DNA of 64,000 nt from VAXT01 sp035318925 (GCA_035318925.1 DATHDS010000030.1:62001-126000); one strand, 5' to 3'. Positions 8,529 to 17,613 are shown, numbered from the stretch's first letter. Notes: generated by a model from the letters alone, not told the origin. Program-made: numbers and translations.

Positions 8529-8806
8529 GCGACCGTCAGTCCGGCGCACAGCTTTCTACCCTCGCTCACGAGCTCAAGACGCCCCTGGCGATCATCGTCG
8601 GCTTCGCGGAGCTCCTGGGCGCCCGCGACGACGAGCGCACACGCGTCGAGGCAGCGAAGCGAATCACGGACGCCTCCGAACGCCTCCGGGACGCTCTCGA
8701 CGACCTGCTCGCCGGAGTTGCAGCCGACAAGGGCGACCTCGGCGCTCGCCTCGTCGACGCCATGGCTGCCGGGCGCCGGGCGCGAGACGAGGGCCAATCC
8801 GAATGA
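8525..8806 (+). CDS. Stand-alone HisKA dimerisation/phosphoacceptor protein
   Basis: Only 93 residues, containing a complete H-box (LAHELKTPLAIIVGFAELLG, phosphoacceptor His about 14) and the second helix of a HisKA hairpin, but no ATP-binding domain and no sensor. The start is GTG at 8525, overlapping the response regulator stop; the TGA overlaps the next ATG. The H-box closely resembles that of the hybrid kinase at 9154-11928 (HELRTPLASIVGFAELL). It could be a histidine phosphotransfer intermediate, an inhibitor by heterodimerisation, or the remnant of a kinase. The intact frame and perfect coupling on both sides argue against simple decay. Confidence 0.8.
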   Translation: MSDRQSGAQLSTLAHELKTPLAIIVGFAELLGARDDERTRVEAAKRITDASERLRDALDDLLAGVAADKGDLGARLVDAMAAGRRARDEGQSE

Positions 8807-9189
8807 GTCCCCGCCGGATCATGATCGTCGACGACGACGAGTCGGTTCGGAGCCTGCTTCGGATGACCCTGCCGGAAGGAGAGTACGAGGTCGAGGAGGC
8901 AATCGACGGTGAGGAGGCCCTCGCGCTCCTCGCCGACCGCGTTCCGGATCTCGTCCTGCTCGACTGGAAGATGCCAGGACGCCACGGCTCGCTCGTGCTG
9001 GACGAGCTGAAGAGCCGGCATCCGGAGCTCCCGGTGATCGTCCTGACGGCGGAGATCGCCGAGCACCATCGCAGCCTCGCGGAGTCGCTCAGGGTCGACA
9101 TGTTCCTGACGAAGCCGTTCAGCCCGCTCGAGCTGCTCGAAACGATCGAGCGCTTACTCAGCGAGCGCCCGGTCGACGAGACGCCGTAA
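8803..9189 (+). CDS. Single-domain response regulator (receiver only)
   Basis: 128 residues forming one CheY-like receiver: MIVDDDESVRSLL acidic pocket, phospho-Asp in LVLLDWKMPGRHG (about 54), Thr in VLTAE and Lys in FLTKPFSP. There is no output domain, so it would act through protein contacts or a phosphorelay. The ATG overlaps the stop of the HisKA-only gene (ATGA). Its last 36 bases overlap the end of the convergent hybrid kinase gene. Confidence 0.9.
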   Translation: MSPRRIMIVDDDESVRSLLRMTLPEGEYEVEEAIDGEEALALLADRVPDLVLLDWKMPGRHGSLVLDELKSRHPELPVIVLTAEIAEHHRSLAESLRVDMFLTKPFSPLELLETIERLLSERPVDETP

Positions 9190-11928
9190 GTCCTGCGGGG
9201 AATAGGCGCTCTTCTCGAGCAGCGAGATGGCCCGATCCCTGAGCCCTTCGCGCTCGCCCGTAGTCAGGCGTTTGGCCGTCAGCACGATGACCGGTAGCAG
9301 CTTCGTCTCAGGGCTCGCCTGGAGGCGCTCGAGAACGTCGAAGCCGTCCAACCCGGGCATCATCAGGTCGAGGATCAGCGCGTCGGGCTTTCTTGCCGCG
9401 ATCTCGGCCAGCGCCGCCTCGCCGTCGGCGGCCTCGCGAAGATCGGTGCCGGCGCCGTCCAAGGTCTCGAACACGAGCCGACGGACAGCCGGGTCGTCGT
9501 CGACCACGAGCACGCTGCCTCGACCCTCGGGAAGCAGTCGCTGGATCGCGTCCCGGATCTGGCGCTGCGAGAAGGGCTTGCTGATGAAGTCCGTCACGCC
9601 GAGGGCTGAAGCGCGATCGCGTCCGTTTCGGCCCGTGCAGATGACGACCGGCGTCTCGGCGGTGTCCGGGCGTTCGCGGAGGCGGGCAAGCAGTTGCCAG
9701 CCGTCGAGCTCACCCGGCAGACGGATGTCGAGGCAGATCAGAGCCGGAGGGTCCTCGATCGCCCGAGCAAGGCCCTGTTCGCCGGTCGCGGCGATCTCCA
9801 CCTCGTAGCCGTTCCCGCCGATGTACTCGGCGAGAAGCGACGACGCCGACGCATCGTCCTCGATCACGAGCACGCGTCGCGGACCATGTCCGTTCCGCTG
9901 CTCGGGCGCAGGCAGCTCGAACCAGAAGGTCGAGCCCTCGCCCTTGACGCTGTCGAAGCCGATCCGGCCGCCGTGCGCTTGGACAATCTCCCGACAGAGC
10001 GCGAGGCCGAGCCCCGTGCCGCCTATCTCGCGAGTATCGGACGAGTCGACTCGGTAGAACTTCGTGAACAGCATTCGTTGCTGGTCGGCGGGAATGCCGA
10101 GGCCGGAATCGCTGACCGAGACCCTGACGGCTCCATTCCTCCTCTCGGCGGCGACCGACACTGCCCCACCCGCGGGCGAGTACTTGATCGCATTCGAGAC
10201 GAGGTTGCCGAGGACCTGCGCAACGCGGTCTCGCTCTCCGAGTAGATTGAGCTCCCCTTCGGGTACCTCCAGCCCGATCTCGTGTGCTCGACTTTGAGCG
10301 GAGAAGAGCTCGACCTGCTCACGCAGCAACTCCGTCAGCTCGAAGGGCTCAAGCGCGAGTATGAAATCGCCTTCTTCGATCCGTTGCAGGTCGAGGAAGT
10401 CGTTGATCAGCTCGGTTAGGCGCATCGCCTCGCCGTGAATCGTCGCCACGTACCGCTCGCGCGTTTCCTTGTCCACGTCACGGTCGACGAGGAGCTCGGC
10501 AAAGCCGACGATGCTCGCCAGCGGCGTCCGCAGCTCGTGGGAGACGGTGGCGACGAGCTCGGACTTGAGCCGCTCCGCCTGGCGCTCGGCAGTCTTGTCG
10601 CGGCTGACGAAGATCCGCCCGCTCACGCCGCCGACACCGTCGCGCACGGGCGCGGTGTACGTGTGGAAGGTCGTTCCGTCCGAGCGCTCGGCCTCGAGAG
10701 TGGTCTCGAGGTCGGGGTCGGCGGCAATCTCCTCGATCCTGCGGTGCCATTCGGACGCGTTGTCCAGACGCTCAGACGCCGCGAGCAGGTGGTCATAGAT
10801 GGTGCCCTCGAACCAACCCGCCGAGCGGCCTTCAGACATGCGATCGAGAGCGGCGTTCTGCAGGATCAGCTTGCCCTGGGGATCGGCCAGGAAGATCGAG
10901 TCGGGCGCCGAGTCCAGCACGGCGCGGTTGATGTTGGCCATGCGCTCGACCTCGAACCTGAACTTCTGTCGCTCGTAGAGGACGCGTATGAGCAGCAGGA
11001 GCGAGCCAAGCAGGACCAGGCCGAGCACACCAGCGATGGTGAAGACGGTCGACCGCAGCCTGCCCACCGCAGCGAAGGCGGAGCTCGCCGGTACTGACGC
11101 GGTCACGGTCCAGCCGAAATCGGGGACCACCGGGGCGTAGGCCGAAAGAGTCCGCCCGCCGGGCTCATCGAGCTCGACGGTCCCCGTGAATCCAGCGAGC
11201 GCGGAGGCGACGCGGGGATCAGAGCGACGGGAGACAAGGCTTGTCGGCGTCCTACCCGTCGCCGCCAGGATCACGCCACGCTGGTCGGTCAGCGTAAACG
11301 CCACGTTCTGCGTAGAGGCAAGCTGCGCGAGGTCCTGGAGATGGTCGAGGCTGTAGGCCGCGACGAGGATCCCGACCTGTCCGGCAGGGCCAGCGCGAAC
11401 GTACGTGGCGACAGCGACGACCAGCCCGTGGCCCGTGGCTTGGGTTCGATACGCCTCCGAGACGTAAGTCGTTCCGCTTCTCTCCAATCCTGTGTACCAG
11501 TCTCGGTAGCGGAAGTTCTTGCCGACAACCGAGGGCGTCGCCGGCACGACGTCGATCAAGGTGCCGTCGGGCTCGGCGACGAAGGCCGTGTAGATGCCTT
11601 CCTGGGCGCCCTGAAGGTTGCGGAGTTGCCGGCGAAGTGTTGCCCCCTCGCGAACTGTCGGCGTGCCCGTGCTTAGAGCGGCGACCAGCGAGGGACGCTC
11701 GGCGTATGACTCCACGAGCGTTTTGAGGCCCTGCATCTCCTGACGTACGCTCTCCGCGCTGAGCGCCGCCGTCAGGGTCATGCGCGCCTTGGCGTCGCGC
11801 TTGACTGCGTCGCCGGCGAGCGAGACGCTGAAGTACGTCAGAAGAGCGAGCGGGACGATGCTGACGACGGCGAAGATCGCGCCGAGTTGGAGGGTCGAAA
11901 GCCTCAGGAGCCGGCTCGACTGCTTCAT
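9154..11928 (-). CDS. Hybrid sensor histidine kinase with Cache-like sensor, PAS and two receivers
   Basis: A 924-residue membrane kinase. Order: TM helix about 11-34; extracytoplasmic Cache-like sensor about 40-285; TM about 288-312; PAS domain about 330-440 (SAPDSIFLADPQGKL); HisKA with SHELRTPLASIVGF; HATPase with GNLVSNAIKYSP, DSGLGIP and GGTGLGLALCREIV; receiver 1 (VLVIEDDAS, phospho-Asp in LICLDIRLPG); receiver 2 (VLVVDDDPA, LILDLMMPG). Receiver 2 has lost the usual Lys-Pro pair (SLLEKSAYSP instead of KPF). The ATG at 11928 overlaps the stop of the upstream receiver gene. It probably feeds a phosphorelay with the neighbouring single-domain proteins. Confidence 0.93.
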   Translation of the reverse strand: MKQSSRLLRLSTLQLGAIFAVVSIVPLALLTYFSVSLAGDAVKRDAKARMTLTAALSAESVRQEMQGLKTLVESYAERPSLVAALSTGTPTVREGATLRRQLRNLQGAQEGIYTAFVAEPDGTLIDVVPATPSVVGKNFRYRDWYTGLERSGTTYVSEAYRTQATGHGLVVAVATYVRAGPAGQVGILVAAYSLDHLQDLAQLASTQNVAFTLTDQRGVILAATGRTPTSLVSRRSDPRVASALAGFTGTVELDEPGGRTLSAYAPVVPDFGWTVTASVPASSAFAAVGRLRSTVFTIAGVLGLVLLGSLLLLIRVLYERQKFRFEVERMANINRAVLDSAPDSIFLADPQGKLILQNAALDRMSEGRSAGWFEGTIYDHLLAASERLDNASEWHRRIEEIAADPDLETTLEAERSDGTTFHTYTAPVRDGVGGVSGRIFVSRDKTAERQAERLKSELVATVSHELRTPLASIVGFAELLVDRDVDKETRERYVATIHGEAMRLTELINDFLDLQRIEEGDFILALEPFELTELLREQVELFSAQSRAHEIGLEVPEGELNLLGERDRVAQVLGNLVSNAIKYSPAGGAVSVAAERRNGAVRVSVSDSGLGIPADQQRMLFTKFYRVDSSDTREIGGTGLGLALCREIVQAHGGRIGFDSVKGEGSTFWFELPAPEQRNGHGPRRVLVIEDDASASSLLAEYIGGNGYEVEIAATGEQGLARAIEDPPALICLDIRLPGELDGWQLLARLRERPDTAETPVVICTGRNGRDRASALGVTDFISKPFSQRQIRDAIQRLLPEGRGSVLVVDDDPAVRRLVFETLDGAGTDLREAADGEAALAEIAARKPDALILDLMMPGLDGFDVLERLQASPETKLLPVIVLTAKRLTTGEREGLRDRAISLLEKSAYSPQDLRRLVDRALAE

Positions 11929-12299
11929 CAGTGCCCGTCCAGAAGCTCTTCGACGACGGATGCGAGCTCGAGCGGACTGAAGGGCTTGGGCAGGAAGCGG
12001 CTGACTCCCGCGTCGACGGCCGCTTGGCGATCCTGGGCCTGGGTCCGCGCCGTCAGCATGATCACCGGCGTCTCCGAGTAGCGAGCGTCCCGGCGCAGCT
12101 CCGCCAGCACCTCGAGCCCGGTCCGGCCGGGCATCATCATGTCGAGGACGATCAGATCGGGATCGCATGACCGGGCCAGGTCGAGGGACTCGTCGCCGTC
12201 ACGGGCTTCGACGATCTCGTAGTCACCAAGGTCGAGCGCCCCTCGGACGAGGGCGCGCAGCGCCTCTTCGTTGTCGCAGACAAGAACTCTCGGTGGCAA
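11928..12299 (-). CDS. Single-domain response regulator (receiver only)
   Basis: 123-residue CheY-like receiver. The phospho-Asp is in LIVLDMMMPGRTG, with MLTAR and FLPKPFSP for the conserved Thr and Lys. The acidic pocket reads VLVCDNEEAL, so the usual Asp pair is Asp-Asn, which may alter metal binding. It is the first gene of a two-gene unit with the hybrid kinase, the stop sharing bases with the kinase ATG. No output domain is present. Confidence 0.88.
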   Translation of the reverse strand: MPPRVLVCDNEEALRALVRGALDLGDYEIVEARDGDESLDLARSCDPDLIVLDMMMPGRTGLEVLAELRRDARYSETPVIMLTARTQAQDRQAAVDAGVSRFLPKPFSPLELASVVEELLDGH

Positions 12300-12369
12300 G
12301 ACAACTCCCCGGTTGACTGGGCCTTGACTTTCGTATCGGCCTCAGGGAGCGGAGCTTGAACGCCGCGGG

Positions 12370-12921
12370 TCATCCGCCCACGATCTGCTTGACGAATGCC
12401 CGGAACTTCTGCGGTGCCATCGCTGCCGACTCGTCCTTGCTCGAGGTCGGCCTGAGCACGTTGTCCTTCGACGGCCAGTAGGCCCAGGCGAGCGTCGACG
12501 CAAACCGCTCGGAGCCGAGCTGTGCGTGGGCGAGACCCGGGCTCTGGAACCAGCCTTTTCCGCCGAGCTGGCCCAAGAGCCGCGGGCGCGTCGCGGCGTT
12601 GACGAGGAAGAAGTCGATCTGGTGGGCGTACTCGTGCTGGACCGTCGCCCAGGCGAACTTGCCGCTGTTGAGGAGGCGGCCGTCGAGCCAGATCTCACCC
12701 GAGGTCGCGTCGGAGGTCCCGAAGGGGCCGATGTGGATCTTGATCTGCGCCGGCACGAGGCTCCAGTTGAAGGAGCTTGCGTTCAGGGCTGAGCGAACCT
12801 GGGTGCGCTGCTTCGCGCTGCCGCCGTCGAAGACGTAGTTGCCGCCGACGGCCTGCGCCTGGCCCGTGAGGGCGAGCGCCGCAACGGCGGTCACGAAAGC
12901 GATCTTGATTCCGCGAGCCAT
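12370..12921 (-). CDS. Secreted protein with HExxH metallopeptidase-like motif
   Basis: 183 residues with a clear signal peptide (MARGIKIAFVTAVAALALTG, cleavage near AQA-VG). The mature part carries QHEYAHQIDFF (HEYAH about 96-100), the zinc-binding pattern of many metallopeptidases, but no third ligand can be assigned with certainty. The ATG at 12921 has GAGAGGT upstream as ribosome site. It may be a peptidase or a peptidase-fold protein; no family was recognised. The long upstream spacer holds repeats and a palindrome. Confidence 0.75.
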   Translation of the reverse strand: MARGIKIAFVTAVAALALTGQAQAVGGNYVFDGGSAKQRTQVRSALNASSFNWSLVPAQIKIHIGPFGTSDATSGEIWLDGRLLNSGKFAWATVQHEYAHQIDFFLVNAATRPRLLGQLGGKGWFQSPGLAHAQLGSERFASTLAWAYWPSKDNVLRPTSSKDESAAMAPQKFRAFVKQIVGG

Positions 12922-12953
12922 GTTGTACCTCTCGGCTCGGGGCGCCGGGGCAC

Positions 12954-13024
12954 TGTCCCCTGTTTTCCGAGGAGGAAGCGACTTCTGTCCCCCGTTCGTC
13001 GAGCCGGACCGCAACATGTCCCCC
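12954..13024. repeat. Three TGTCCCC direct repeats with about 31-base period
   Basis: TGTCCCC occurs at 12954, 12986 and 13017, spaced 32 and 31 bases (about three helical turns), just upstream of the secreted HExxH gene. The spacing would put all copies on one face of the helix, as regulator sites often are. No known binder is proposed. Confidence 0.35.
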
Positions 13025-13086
13025 GCCTGCGCCACAGTCGGCGCGACAAAGGAACGAGACCTCGCCTCCCACGACGCCAACCCACA

Positions 13087-13104
13087 TCCCCACCCGGGTG
13101 GGGA
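13087..13104. promoter_or_regulatory. 18-base perfect palindrome in divergent spacer
   Basis: TCCCCACCCGGGTGGGGA is perfectly self-complementary and lies between the divergent secreted HExxH gene and the ABC-F gene. It could be an operator serving either side; no T-run follows on either strand. Confidence 0.4.
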
Positions 13105-13205
13105 GAGCTCCACCCGCCACCCGCGATGAGCGTACCGCGAGACCTGCGACGCATCTGTGCCGCCGACGCACCGACTTTGTGAATCCGCGCCTCTACCCTT
13201 AGGGC

Positions 13206-15077
13206 ATGTCCGTCGTCACGGCAACCAACCTCCGCAAGGAGCTGTCAGGCGATCCGCTCTTCGACGGGGTCTCGTTCAAGGTCGGCCGCAGGGACCGAGT
13301 CTCGCTCTCCGGGCCAAACGGGGCGGGCAAGACGACCCTGCTCCGGATCCTGAACGGCGAGACCGAGCTCCACGGCGGCAAGCTCTCGCTGGCAAAGGGC
13401 ACCCGCATCGCGCTCCACGACCAGCGCCCGCCAGCAGAGAGCGGCGCCTCCCTCCGCGACTACGTCCTCTCGGGCGCAGCCGACCTGACCGACGCCGAGC
13501 GGGAGCTCCGCCGGCTCGAGGAGGCGATGGCCGCCGGCGACCACGAGGCCGCGACCCTGCGCCGCTACTCCGAGACCCAGGCCCGGCTCGAACACGCGGG
13601 CGGCTACGCCTGGCGCGAGCGGCTCGACTCGGTCACGCGCAACCTCGGCTTCACTTCGGCCGAGCTCGAGCGCCCGCTCTCAACGTTCTCGGGCGGAGAG
13701 CTGACCCGGGCTTCGCTGGCCCGCGCGCTCGGCGGCGACCCCGATCTGCTGCTCCTCGACGAGCCCACGAACCACCTCGATGTGGCGAGCCTCGAGTGGC
13801 TCGAGCGCGAGCTCCAATCGATCGACGCCGCGGTCGTCCTCGTCGCGCACGACCGCTGGTTCCTCGAAGCCGTGACGACCGCGGTGCTCGAGCTCGAGGC
13901 GGGCCACTCGACGTACTTCGCCGGCCCCTGGCACAACTGGCGCCGCGAGAAGGCTGCGCGGCTGGCCGCGGCGACGACCGCGGCGCGGCGCTACGACGTC
14001 GACATCGCCCGCCTCGAGCGTTTCGTCGAGCGCTTCCGCGCCAAGAAGAACCTGGCCAAGCGCGCGCAGGCGAAGGTGACGCAGATCGGCCGGCTGGAAA
14101 AGGAGCGGGCAGAGGTCAAAGGCGAGATCTCGCTGCTCACACGCCGGGCGAAGAGCCTCGGCTTCGAGTTCCTCCAGCCGAAACGGAGCGGCCGCACGGT
14201 CGTCGAGGCCGAAGGAGTCGAGCTCGCCGCGGGCGACAAGAAGCTCCTCGCAGACGTGTCGTTCGCGATCGAGCGGGGCGAGCACGTCGGCCTCGTTGGG
14301 CCGAACGGCTCGGGCAAGACGACGCTGCTCGAGACCCTGCTCGGCCGGAAAGAGCCCGTTGCCGGAAAGCTGCGACTCGGGCACGGCGTCGAGACGGCGT
14401 ACTTCTCACAGCACGAGATCGAGCTCGACGAGAGCCGCTCCGTGCTCTCGGTCACGCAGAGCGAGACCGGGCTTGCGCGCCCGCAGGCGCAGAACCTCCT
14501 CGGCCGGTTCCTCTTCACGGGCTGGGAGATGCACGAGCGGTCGGTCGCGGTGCTCTCGGGCGGCGAACGCCGGCGGCTCGCGCTGGCGCTCATCGTCGCC
14601 TCCGGCGCGAACCTGCTCCTGCTCGACGAGCCGACGAACCACCTCGACCTCGAGAGCCGCGAGGCGCTCGAGGCCGCGCTCGACGCGTTTCCCGGCACGA
14701 TCCTGCTCGTGTCCCACGACCGCGCCCTGCTGGACGGGATCGCCGATCGGACGCTCGCGCTGGAAGACGGGACGATCCGCTCGTACGACGGGGGCTGGGC
14801 GGAGTACGTGGCGGCCCGGGACGCGAAGAAGGCGATCGCCGTGCCGGAGGCCAAGCCCAAGAAGCCGAAGCCTGCGCGGGCCCCGAAACCGGCAGGCCCA
14901 TCAGAGCTCGAGCGCCTGGAGGCCGAGATCTCCGCCCGCGAGGCCGAGATCTCCGAGCTGGAGCGAAAGCTCGCCGAGGACTGGGCGGACGTGGACGTCG
15001 TCGCAGCCCACCGCCGTGCCCGCGACGAGCTCCAGGACCTGTTTGGGCGCTGGGAGCAGCTCCTCGAGCGAGCTTAA
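13206..15077 (+). CDS. ABC-F family ATPase
   Basis: 623-residue soluble protein with two ABC ATPase domains and no membrane part, the mark of ABC-F ribosome-associated factors. Domain 1: GPNGAGKTT, FSGGELTRASLARAL, LLLLDEPTNHLD. A charged linker (about 240-310) follows. Domain 2: GPNGSGKTTLLETLL, LSGGERRRLALAL, LLLLDEPTNHLDLES. The C-terminal tail is a Lys/Pro-rich stretch and then a Glu-rich coiled coil (about 560-620), as in Uup-like members. Family members relieve stalled ribosomes or protect them from antibiotics; which applies here cannot be told. Confidence 0.92.
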   Translation: MSVVTATNLRKELSGDPLFDGVSFKVGRRDRVSLSGPNGAGKTTLLRILNGETELHGGKLSLAKGTRIALHDQRPPAESGASLRDYVLSGAADLTDAERELRRLEEAMAAGDHEAATLRRYSETQARLEHAGGYAWRERLDSVTRNLGFTSAELERPLSTFSGGELTRASLARALGGDPDLLLLDEPTNHLDVASLEWLERELQSIDAAVVLVAHDRWFLEAVTTAVLELEAGHSTYFAGPWHNWRREKAARLAAATTAARRYDVDIARLERFVERFRAKKNLAKRAQAKVTQIGRLEKERAEVKGEISLLTRRAKSLGFEFLQPKRSGRTVVEAEGVELAAGDKKLLADVSFAIERGEHVGLVGPNGSGKTTLLETLLGRKEPVAGKLRLGHGVETAYFSQHEIELDESRSVLSVTQSETGLARPQAQNLLGRFLFTGWEMHERSVAVLSGGERRRLALALIVASGANLLLLDEPTNHLDLESREALEAALDAFPGTILLVSHDRALLDGIADRTLALEDGTIRSYDGGWAEYVAARDAKKAIAVPEAKPKKPKPARAPKPAGPSELERLEAEISAREAEISELERKLAEDWADVDVVAAHRRARDELQDLFGRWEQLLERA

Positions 15078-15083
15078 GGAGGC

Positions 15084-15650
15084 CTAAGCGGAGAGCGTCG
15101 CGACGACGGCTTCCGCCACGACCTTGAGCGGGCGGCCAGAGACCTGGCTCGCCTTGCGGAGCCGGGCAAAGGCCTCGTCCTCGGACAGCTGCTCCTTCGC
15201 CATCAAGAGGCCCTTCGCCCGCTCGATCACCTTGCGCGCTGCGAGCGCCTCCGACAGCGAATCGGCCTCCTCGCGGAGCGCCGCGAGCTCGTCGTGGCGG
15301 GCGCGCGCCGTGTGGATCGCGGGGAGCAGGTCCTGTTCACGAAAGGGTTTGACGAGATAGCCGAAGACCCCGGCCTCGACGGCCCGCGACACGAGCTCCT
15401 CCTGGCCGTACGCCGTCAGCATCACGATCGGGATCGGCCGCTCGTCGAGAATCCGGCGAGCCGCTTCGATCCCGTCCAGGCGCGGCATCTTGACGTCGAG
15501 CACGGCCACATCGGGGTGCTCCGAGCGCGCAAGCTCGACCGCCTCCTCGCCGTCACGAGCCTCAGCGCAGACCTCGAACCCGGCTCGCTCGAGCAGAGCC
15601 CGTAGGTCGAGCCGGATGATCGTCTCGTCCTCGGCGATGAGGACTCTCAT
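15084..15650 (-). CDS. pdtaR: ANTAR-domain response regulator (PdtaR-like)
   Basis: 188 residues: receiver about 1-120 (LIAEDETIIRLDL, phospho-Asp in VAVLDVKMPRLDG about 52, Lys in YLVKPF) and a C-terminal ANTAR domain about 125-185 (ALAARKVIERAKGLLMAKEQLSEDEAFARLRKASQ). ANTAR domains bind paired RNA hairpins and prevent transcription termination. The regulator lies directly downstream of its likely kinase, as PdtaS/PdtaR partners do. Two terminator leaders that could be its targets lie before glnA and before the acetyltransferase-PII-amt operon. Confidence 0.93.
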   Translation of the reverse strand: MRVLIAEDETIIRLDLRALLERAGFEVCAEARDGEEAVELARSEHPDVAVLDVKMPRLDGIEAARRILDERPIPIVMLTAYGQEELVSRAVEAGVFGYLVKPFREQDLLPAIHTARARHDELAALREEADSLSEALAARKVIERAKGLLMAKEQLSEDEAFARLRKASQVSGRPLKVVAEAVVATLSA

Positions 15651-15764
15651 GAGGTTGGCGCGCCCTTGTCGCAGTTCCGTTTCACACGCGTGCGCCCGAC
15701 GCCGATAGCCTGAAACCGGAGGGAGGCCAGCGGCCGGACCCCGGGCCGAGACATGGCTGAATGG

Positions 15765-17168
15765 TCATGCGGGGAAGACGACCTCGGCGCGGAGGCCGCC
15801 GTTCGAGCGAAGGTCGAGCGTGCCGCGCAGCTCGTCGCGAACGAGGGCGCGCACGATCGAGAGCCCCGTGCCGTCGGCCTCGTCCGCGATCCCGCCCCCG
15901 TCGTCGGCGATCGCAAGCACGACCTCGCCGTCGCGCTTGGCCAGCTCGACTCGCACCGAGTCGCCGCCGTGCTCGAGCGCGTTCTGGAGCAGCTCGCTGA
16001 ACACGAGCGCAAGCGCGGTCGCGCGCCCGCCCGCGAGGGACACATGGGCGAGGGCCGTCTCGACGTGCTTCTCCGCACCCAGGCCCTGCACGAGCATCGA
16101 GCGCAGCCGGTCGAGCAGCTCGTCGAGATCGACCTCCTCGTCCCTCCGGAGCGTCAACACCTCGTGCACGGCGGCGATCGCGAGGATCCGGTTGACCGAG
16201 TCTTCGAGCGCCTTCCTGGGGTCGATCTCGTCCGAGCGCGCCTGCAGGCGGAGCAAAGAGGCGACGGTCTGGAGGTTGTTCTTCACCCGGTGGTGGATCT
16301 CCTGAGCCAGGACCCCGCGCATGACCGCGCGCCCGTGCTCGAGCGCGACCGCTGCGTGATGTGCGATCGACCCGAGGAGCGCCCGCTCCTGCTCGGTGAA
16401 CGGCGTATCGCGGTCGCAGACGAGCTCACCGATCGCGCGCCGCTTCCAACGCAGCGGCAGCCGGATCGCATGCGCGCCCGGCCGGCCCTCGGGCCACGCG
16501 ATGTTCCCGTCCTCGAGGACGAGCGCCGCGCCGGTCGCGCTGACCGCCTCCATCGTCGTCTTGACGATCGCCTCGAGCGACTCCTCGAGGTAGAGCGACT
16601 CCGAGACCGCCTCGGAGATCTTCGCGAGCGCTTCCAGCTCGGAGACGCGCGCCTGCGCGTCCGCGTAGAGCTTCGCGTGCTCGATCGTCTGCGCCACCTG
16701 GGCGGCGATCGCGACGAGCAGGTCGATCTCGGCCTGCGAGAACTCGCGCGGCTCGATCGTGCGAACGTTCAAGGCGCCGGCGAGCTTCGTCCGAGCAAGG
16801 ATCGGGACCGCCAGGATCGACTCGTATTCGTCCTCGGGCAGGTTGGGGAACGCCTTGAACCGCTCGTCGAGGTGCGCCTGGCGAGGGATCATGATCGGCG
16901 AGCGCTCCGCGGCCGCAGTGCCCGTGATGCCCTCGCCGGGCCGCATCCGCGGGGTGCGGGTCATCTCCTCGACCCGGGTCCCGTGCGTCGCGCGCAACAG
17001 AAGTTCGTCCGCCTGCTCGTCGTAGAGGTAGACGAAGCACGCGTCGGCCTCGAGCGCCTCTGCCACCTTGCGGGCAACGAGCCCGAGCACCTCTTCGAGA
17101 TCGAGCGTCGAGTTGACCGCGGCGATCGTCTCCGTCAGTAACCGCAGGTATCGAGCCGGAGCGTCCAT
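15765..17168 (-). CDS. pdtaS: Cytosolic sensor kinase, two GAF-like domains plus HisKA_2 (PdtaS-like)
   Basis: 467 residues without membrane helices. GAF domain about 10-165, a second GAF-like region about 170-285, then a HisKA_2-type phosphoacceptor EIHHRVKNNLQTVASLLRLQ (His about 292) and an ATPase domain with FSELLQNALEHG and DDGGGI. Kinases of this subfamily usually phosphorylate ANTAR regulators, and one is encoded next. The start was set at the ATG at 17168 (MDAPARYLRLL); the frame stays open upstream to 17252. The ligand is unknown; placement beside glnA suggests nitrogen or redox status. Confidence 0.9.
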   Translation of the reverse strand: MDAPARYLRLLTETIAAVNSTLDLEEVLGLVARKVAEALEADACFVYLYDEQADELLLRATHGTRVEEMTRTPRMRPGEGITGTAAAERSPIMIPRQAHLDERFKAFPNLPEDEYESILAVPILARTKLAGALNVRTIEPREFSQAEIDLLVAIAAQVAQTIEHAKLYADAQARVSELEALAKISEAVSESLYLEESLEAIVKTTMEAVSATGAALVLEDGNIAWPEGRPGAHAIRLPLRWKRRAIGELVCDRDTPFTEQERALLGSIAHHAAVALEHGRAVMRGVLAQEIHHRVKNNLQTVASLLRLQARSDEIDPRKALEDSVNRILAIAAVHEVLTLRRDEEVDLDELLDRLRSMLVQGLGAEKHVETALAHVSLAGGRATALALVFSELLQNALEHGGDSVRVELAKRDGEVVLAIADDGGGIADEADGTGLSIVRALVRDELRGTLDLRSNGGLRAEVVFPA

Positions 17169-17306
17169 CTGCCGATTGTAGGAACACCGCGGGAAAGTCC
17201 CCAAGAAGGGAGCCGGCGACCCCGTGGCGAATCCTCCCTCGATGCTTAACAAAACCCTTACGCCGAGCCACGTTTTCCGTCACACGCCCCGGGTAGGTTG
17301 CGACTC

Positions 17307-17561
17307 ATGAGCCCTGCTCGCGCCGACCTCCTCCGCACGATCGGTTACCTCGTGGCGGATGCGAAGGGCCGCATCGTCGGCACCGTCGAGGCGCCGATGT
17401 ACGGCAGCGCTCCGGATGTCCCCGACGCCATCTCGGTCCGCTCGGGCTTCCTCTCGCGCCGTCGCCGCCTCGTGCCGGCAGCCGCCATCTCCGAGATCGA
17501 CACCAACAGTGGCGTCATCGGCCTCAGTGTCGACCGCGACGCCGTCCTTTCCTTTCTTTAG
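17307..17561 (+). CDS. Small PRC-barrel-like protein
   Basis: 84 residues. The segment VADAKGRIVGTVEAPMYG ... ISVRSGFLSRRRRLVPAAAISEIDTNSGVIGLSVDRDAV has the beta-strand pattern of a PRC barrel. ATG at 17307 is preceded by GGGTAGG. It is convergent with glnA and divergent from the sensor kinase. PRC barrels act in RNA processing or protein-protein contacts; the exact role here is unknown. Confidence 0.65.
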   Translation: MSPARADLLRTIGYLVADAKGRIVGTVEAPMYGSAPDVPDAISVRSGFLSRRRRLVPAAAISEIDTNSGVIGLSVDRDAVLSFL

Positions 17562-17576
17562 TCGCAGAACGACCAC

Positions 17577-17598
17577 GAGCTGCTCGGAGAAGCAGCTC
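17577..17598. terminator. Hairpin after the PRC-barrel gene
   Basis: GAGCTGCT, six bases, AGCAGCTC: a perfect 8-base stem 15 bases after the PRC-barrel stop. No T-run follows. It may be part of a tandem termination region with the next hairpin. Confidence 0.4.
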
Positions 17599-17613
17599 GC
17601 AGTCGGCCGTCAG

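Noticed and set aside
13157..15127. A 656-codon frame overlapping the ABC-F gene
   Set aside because: Arg/Ala/Pro-rich shadow of the clearly conserved ABC-F frame; no domains.
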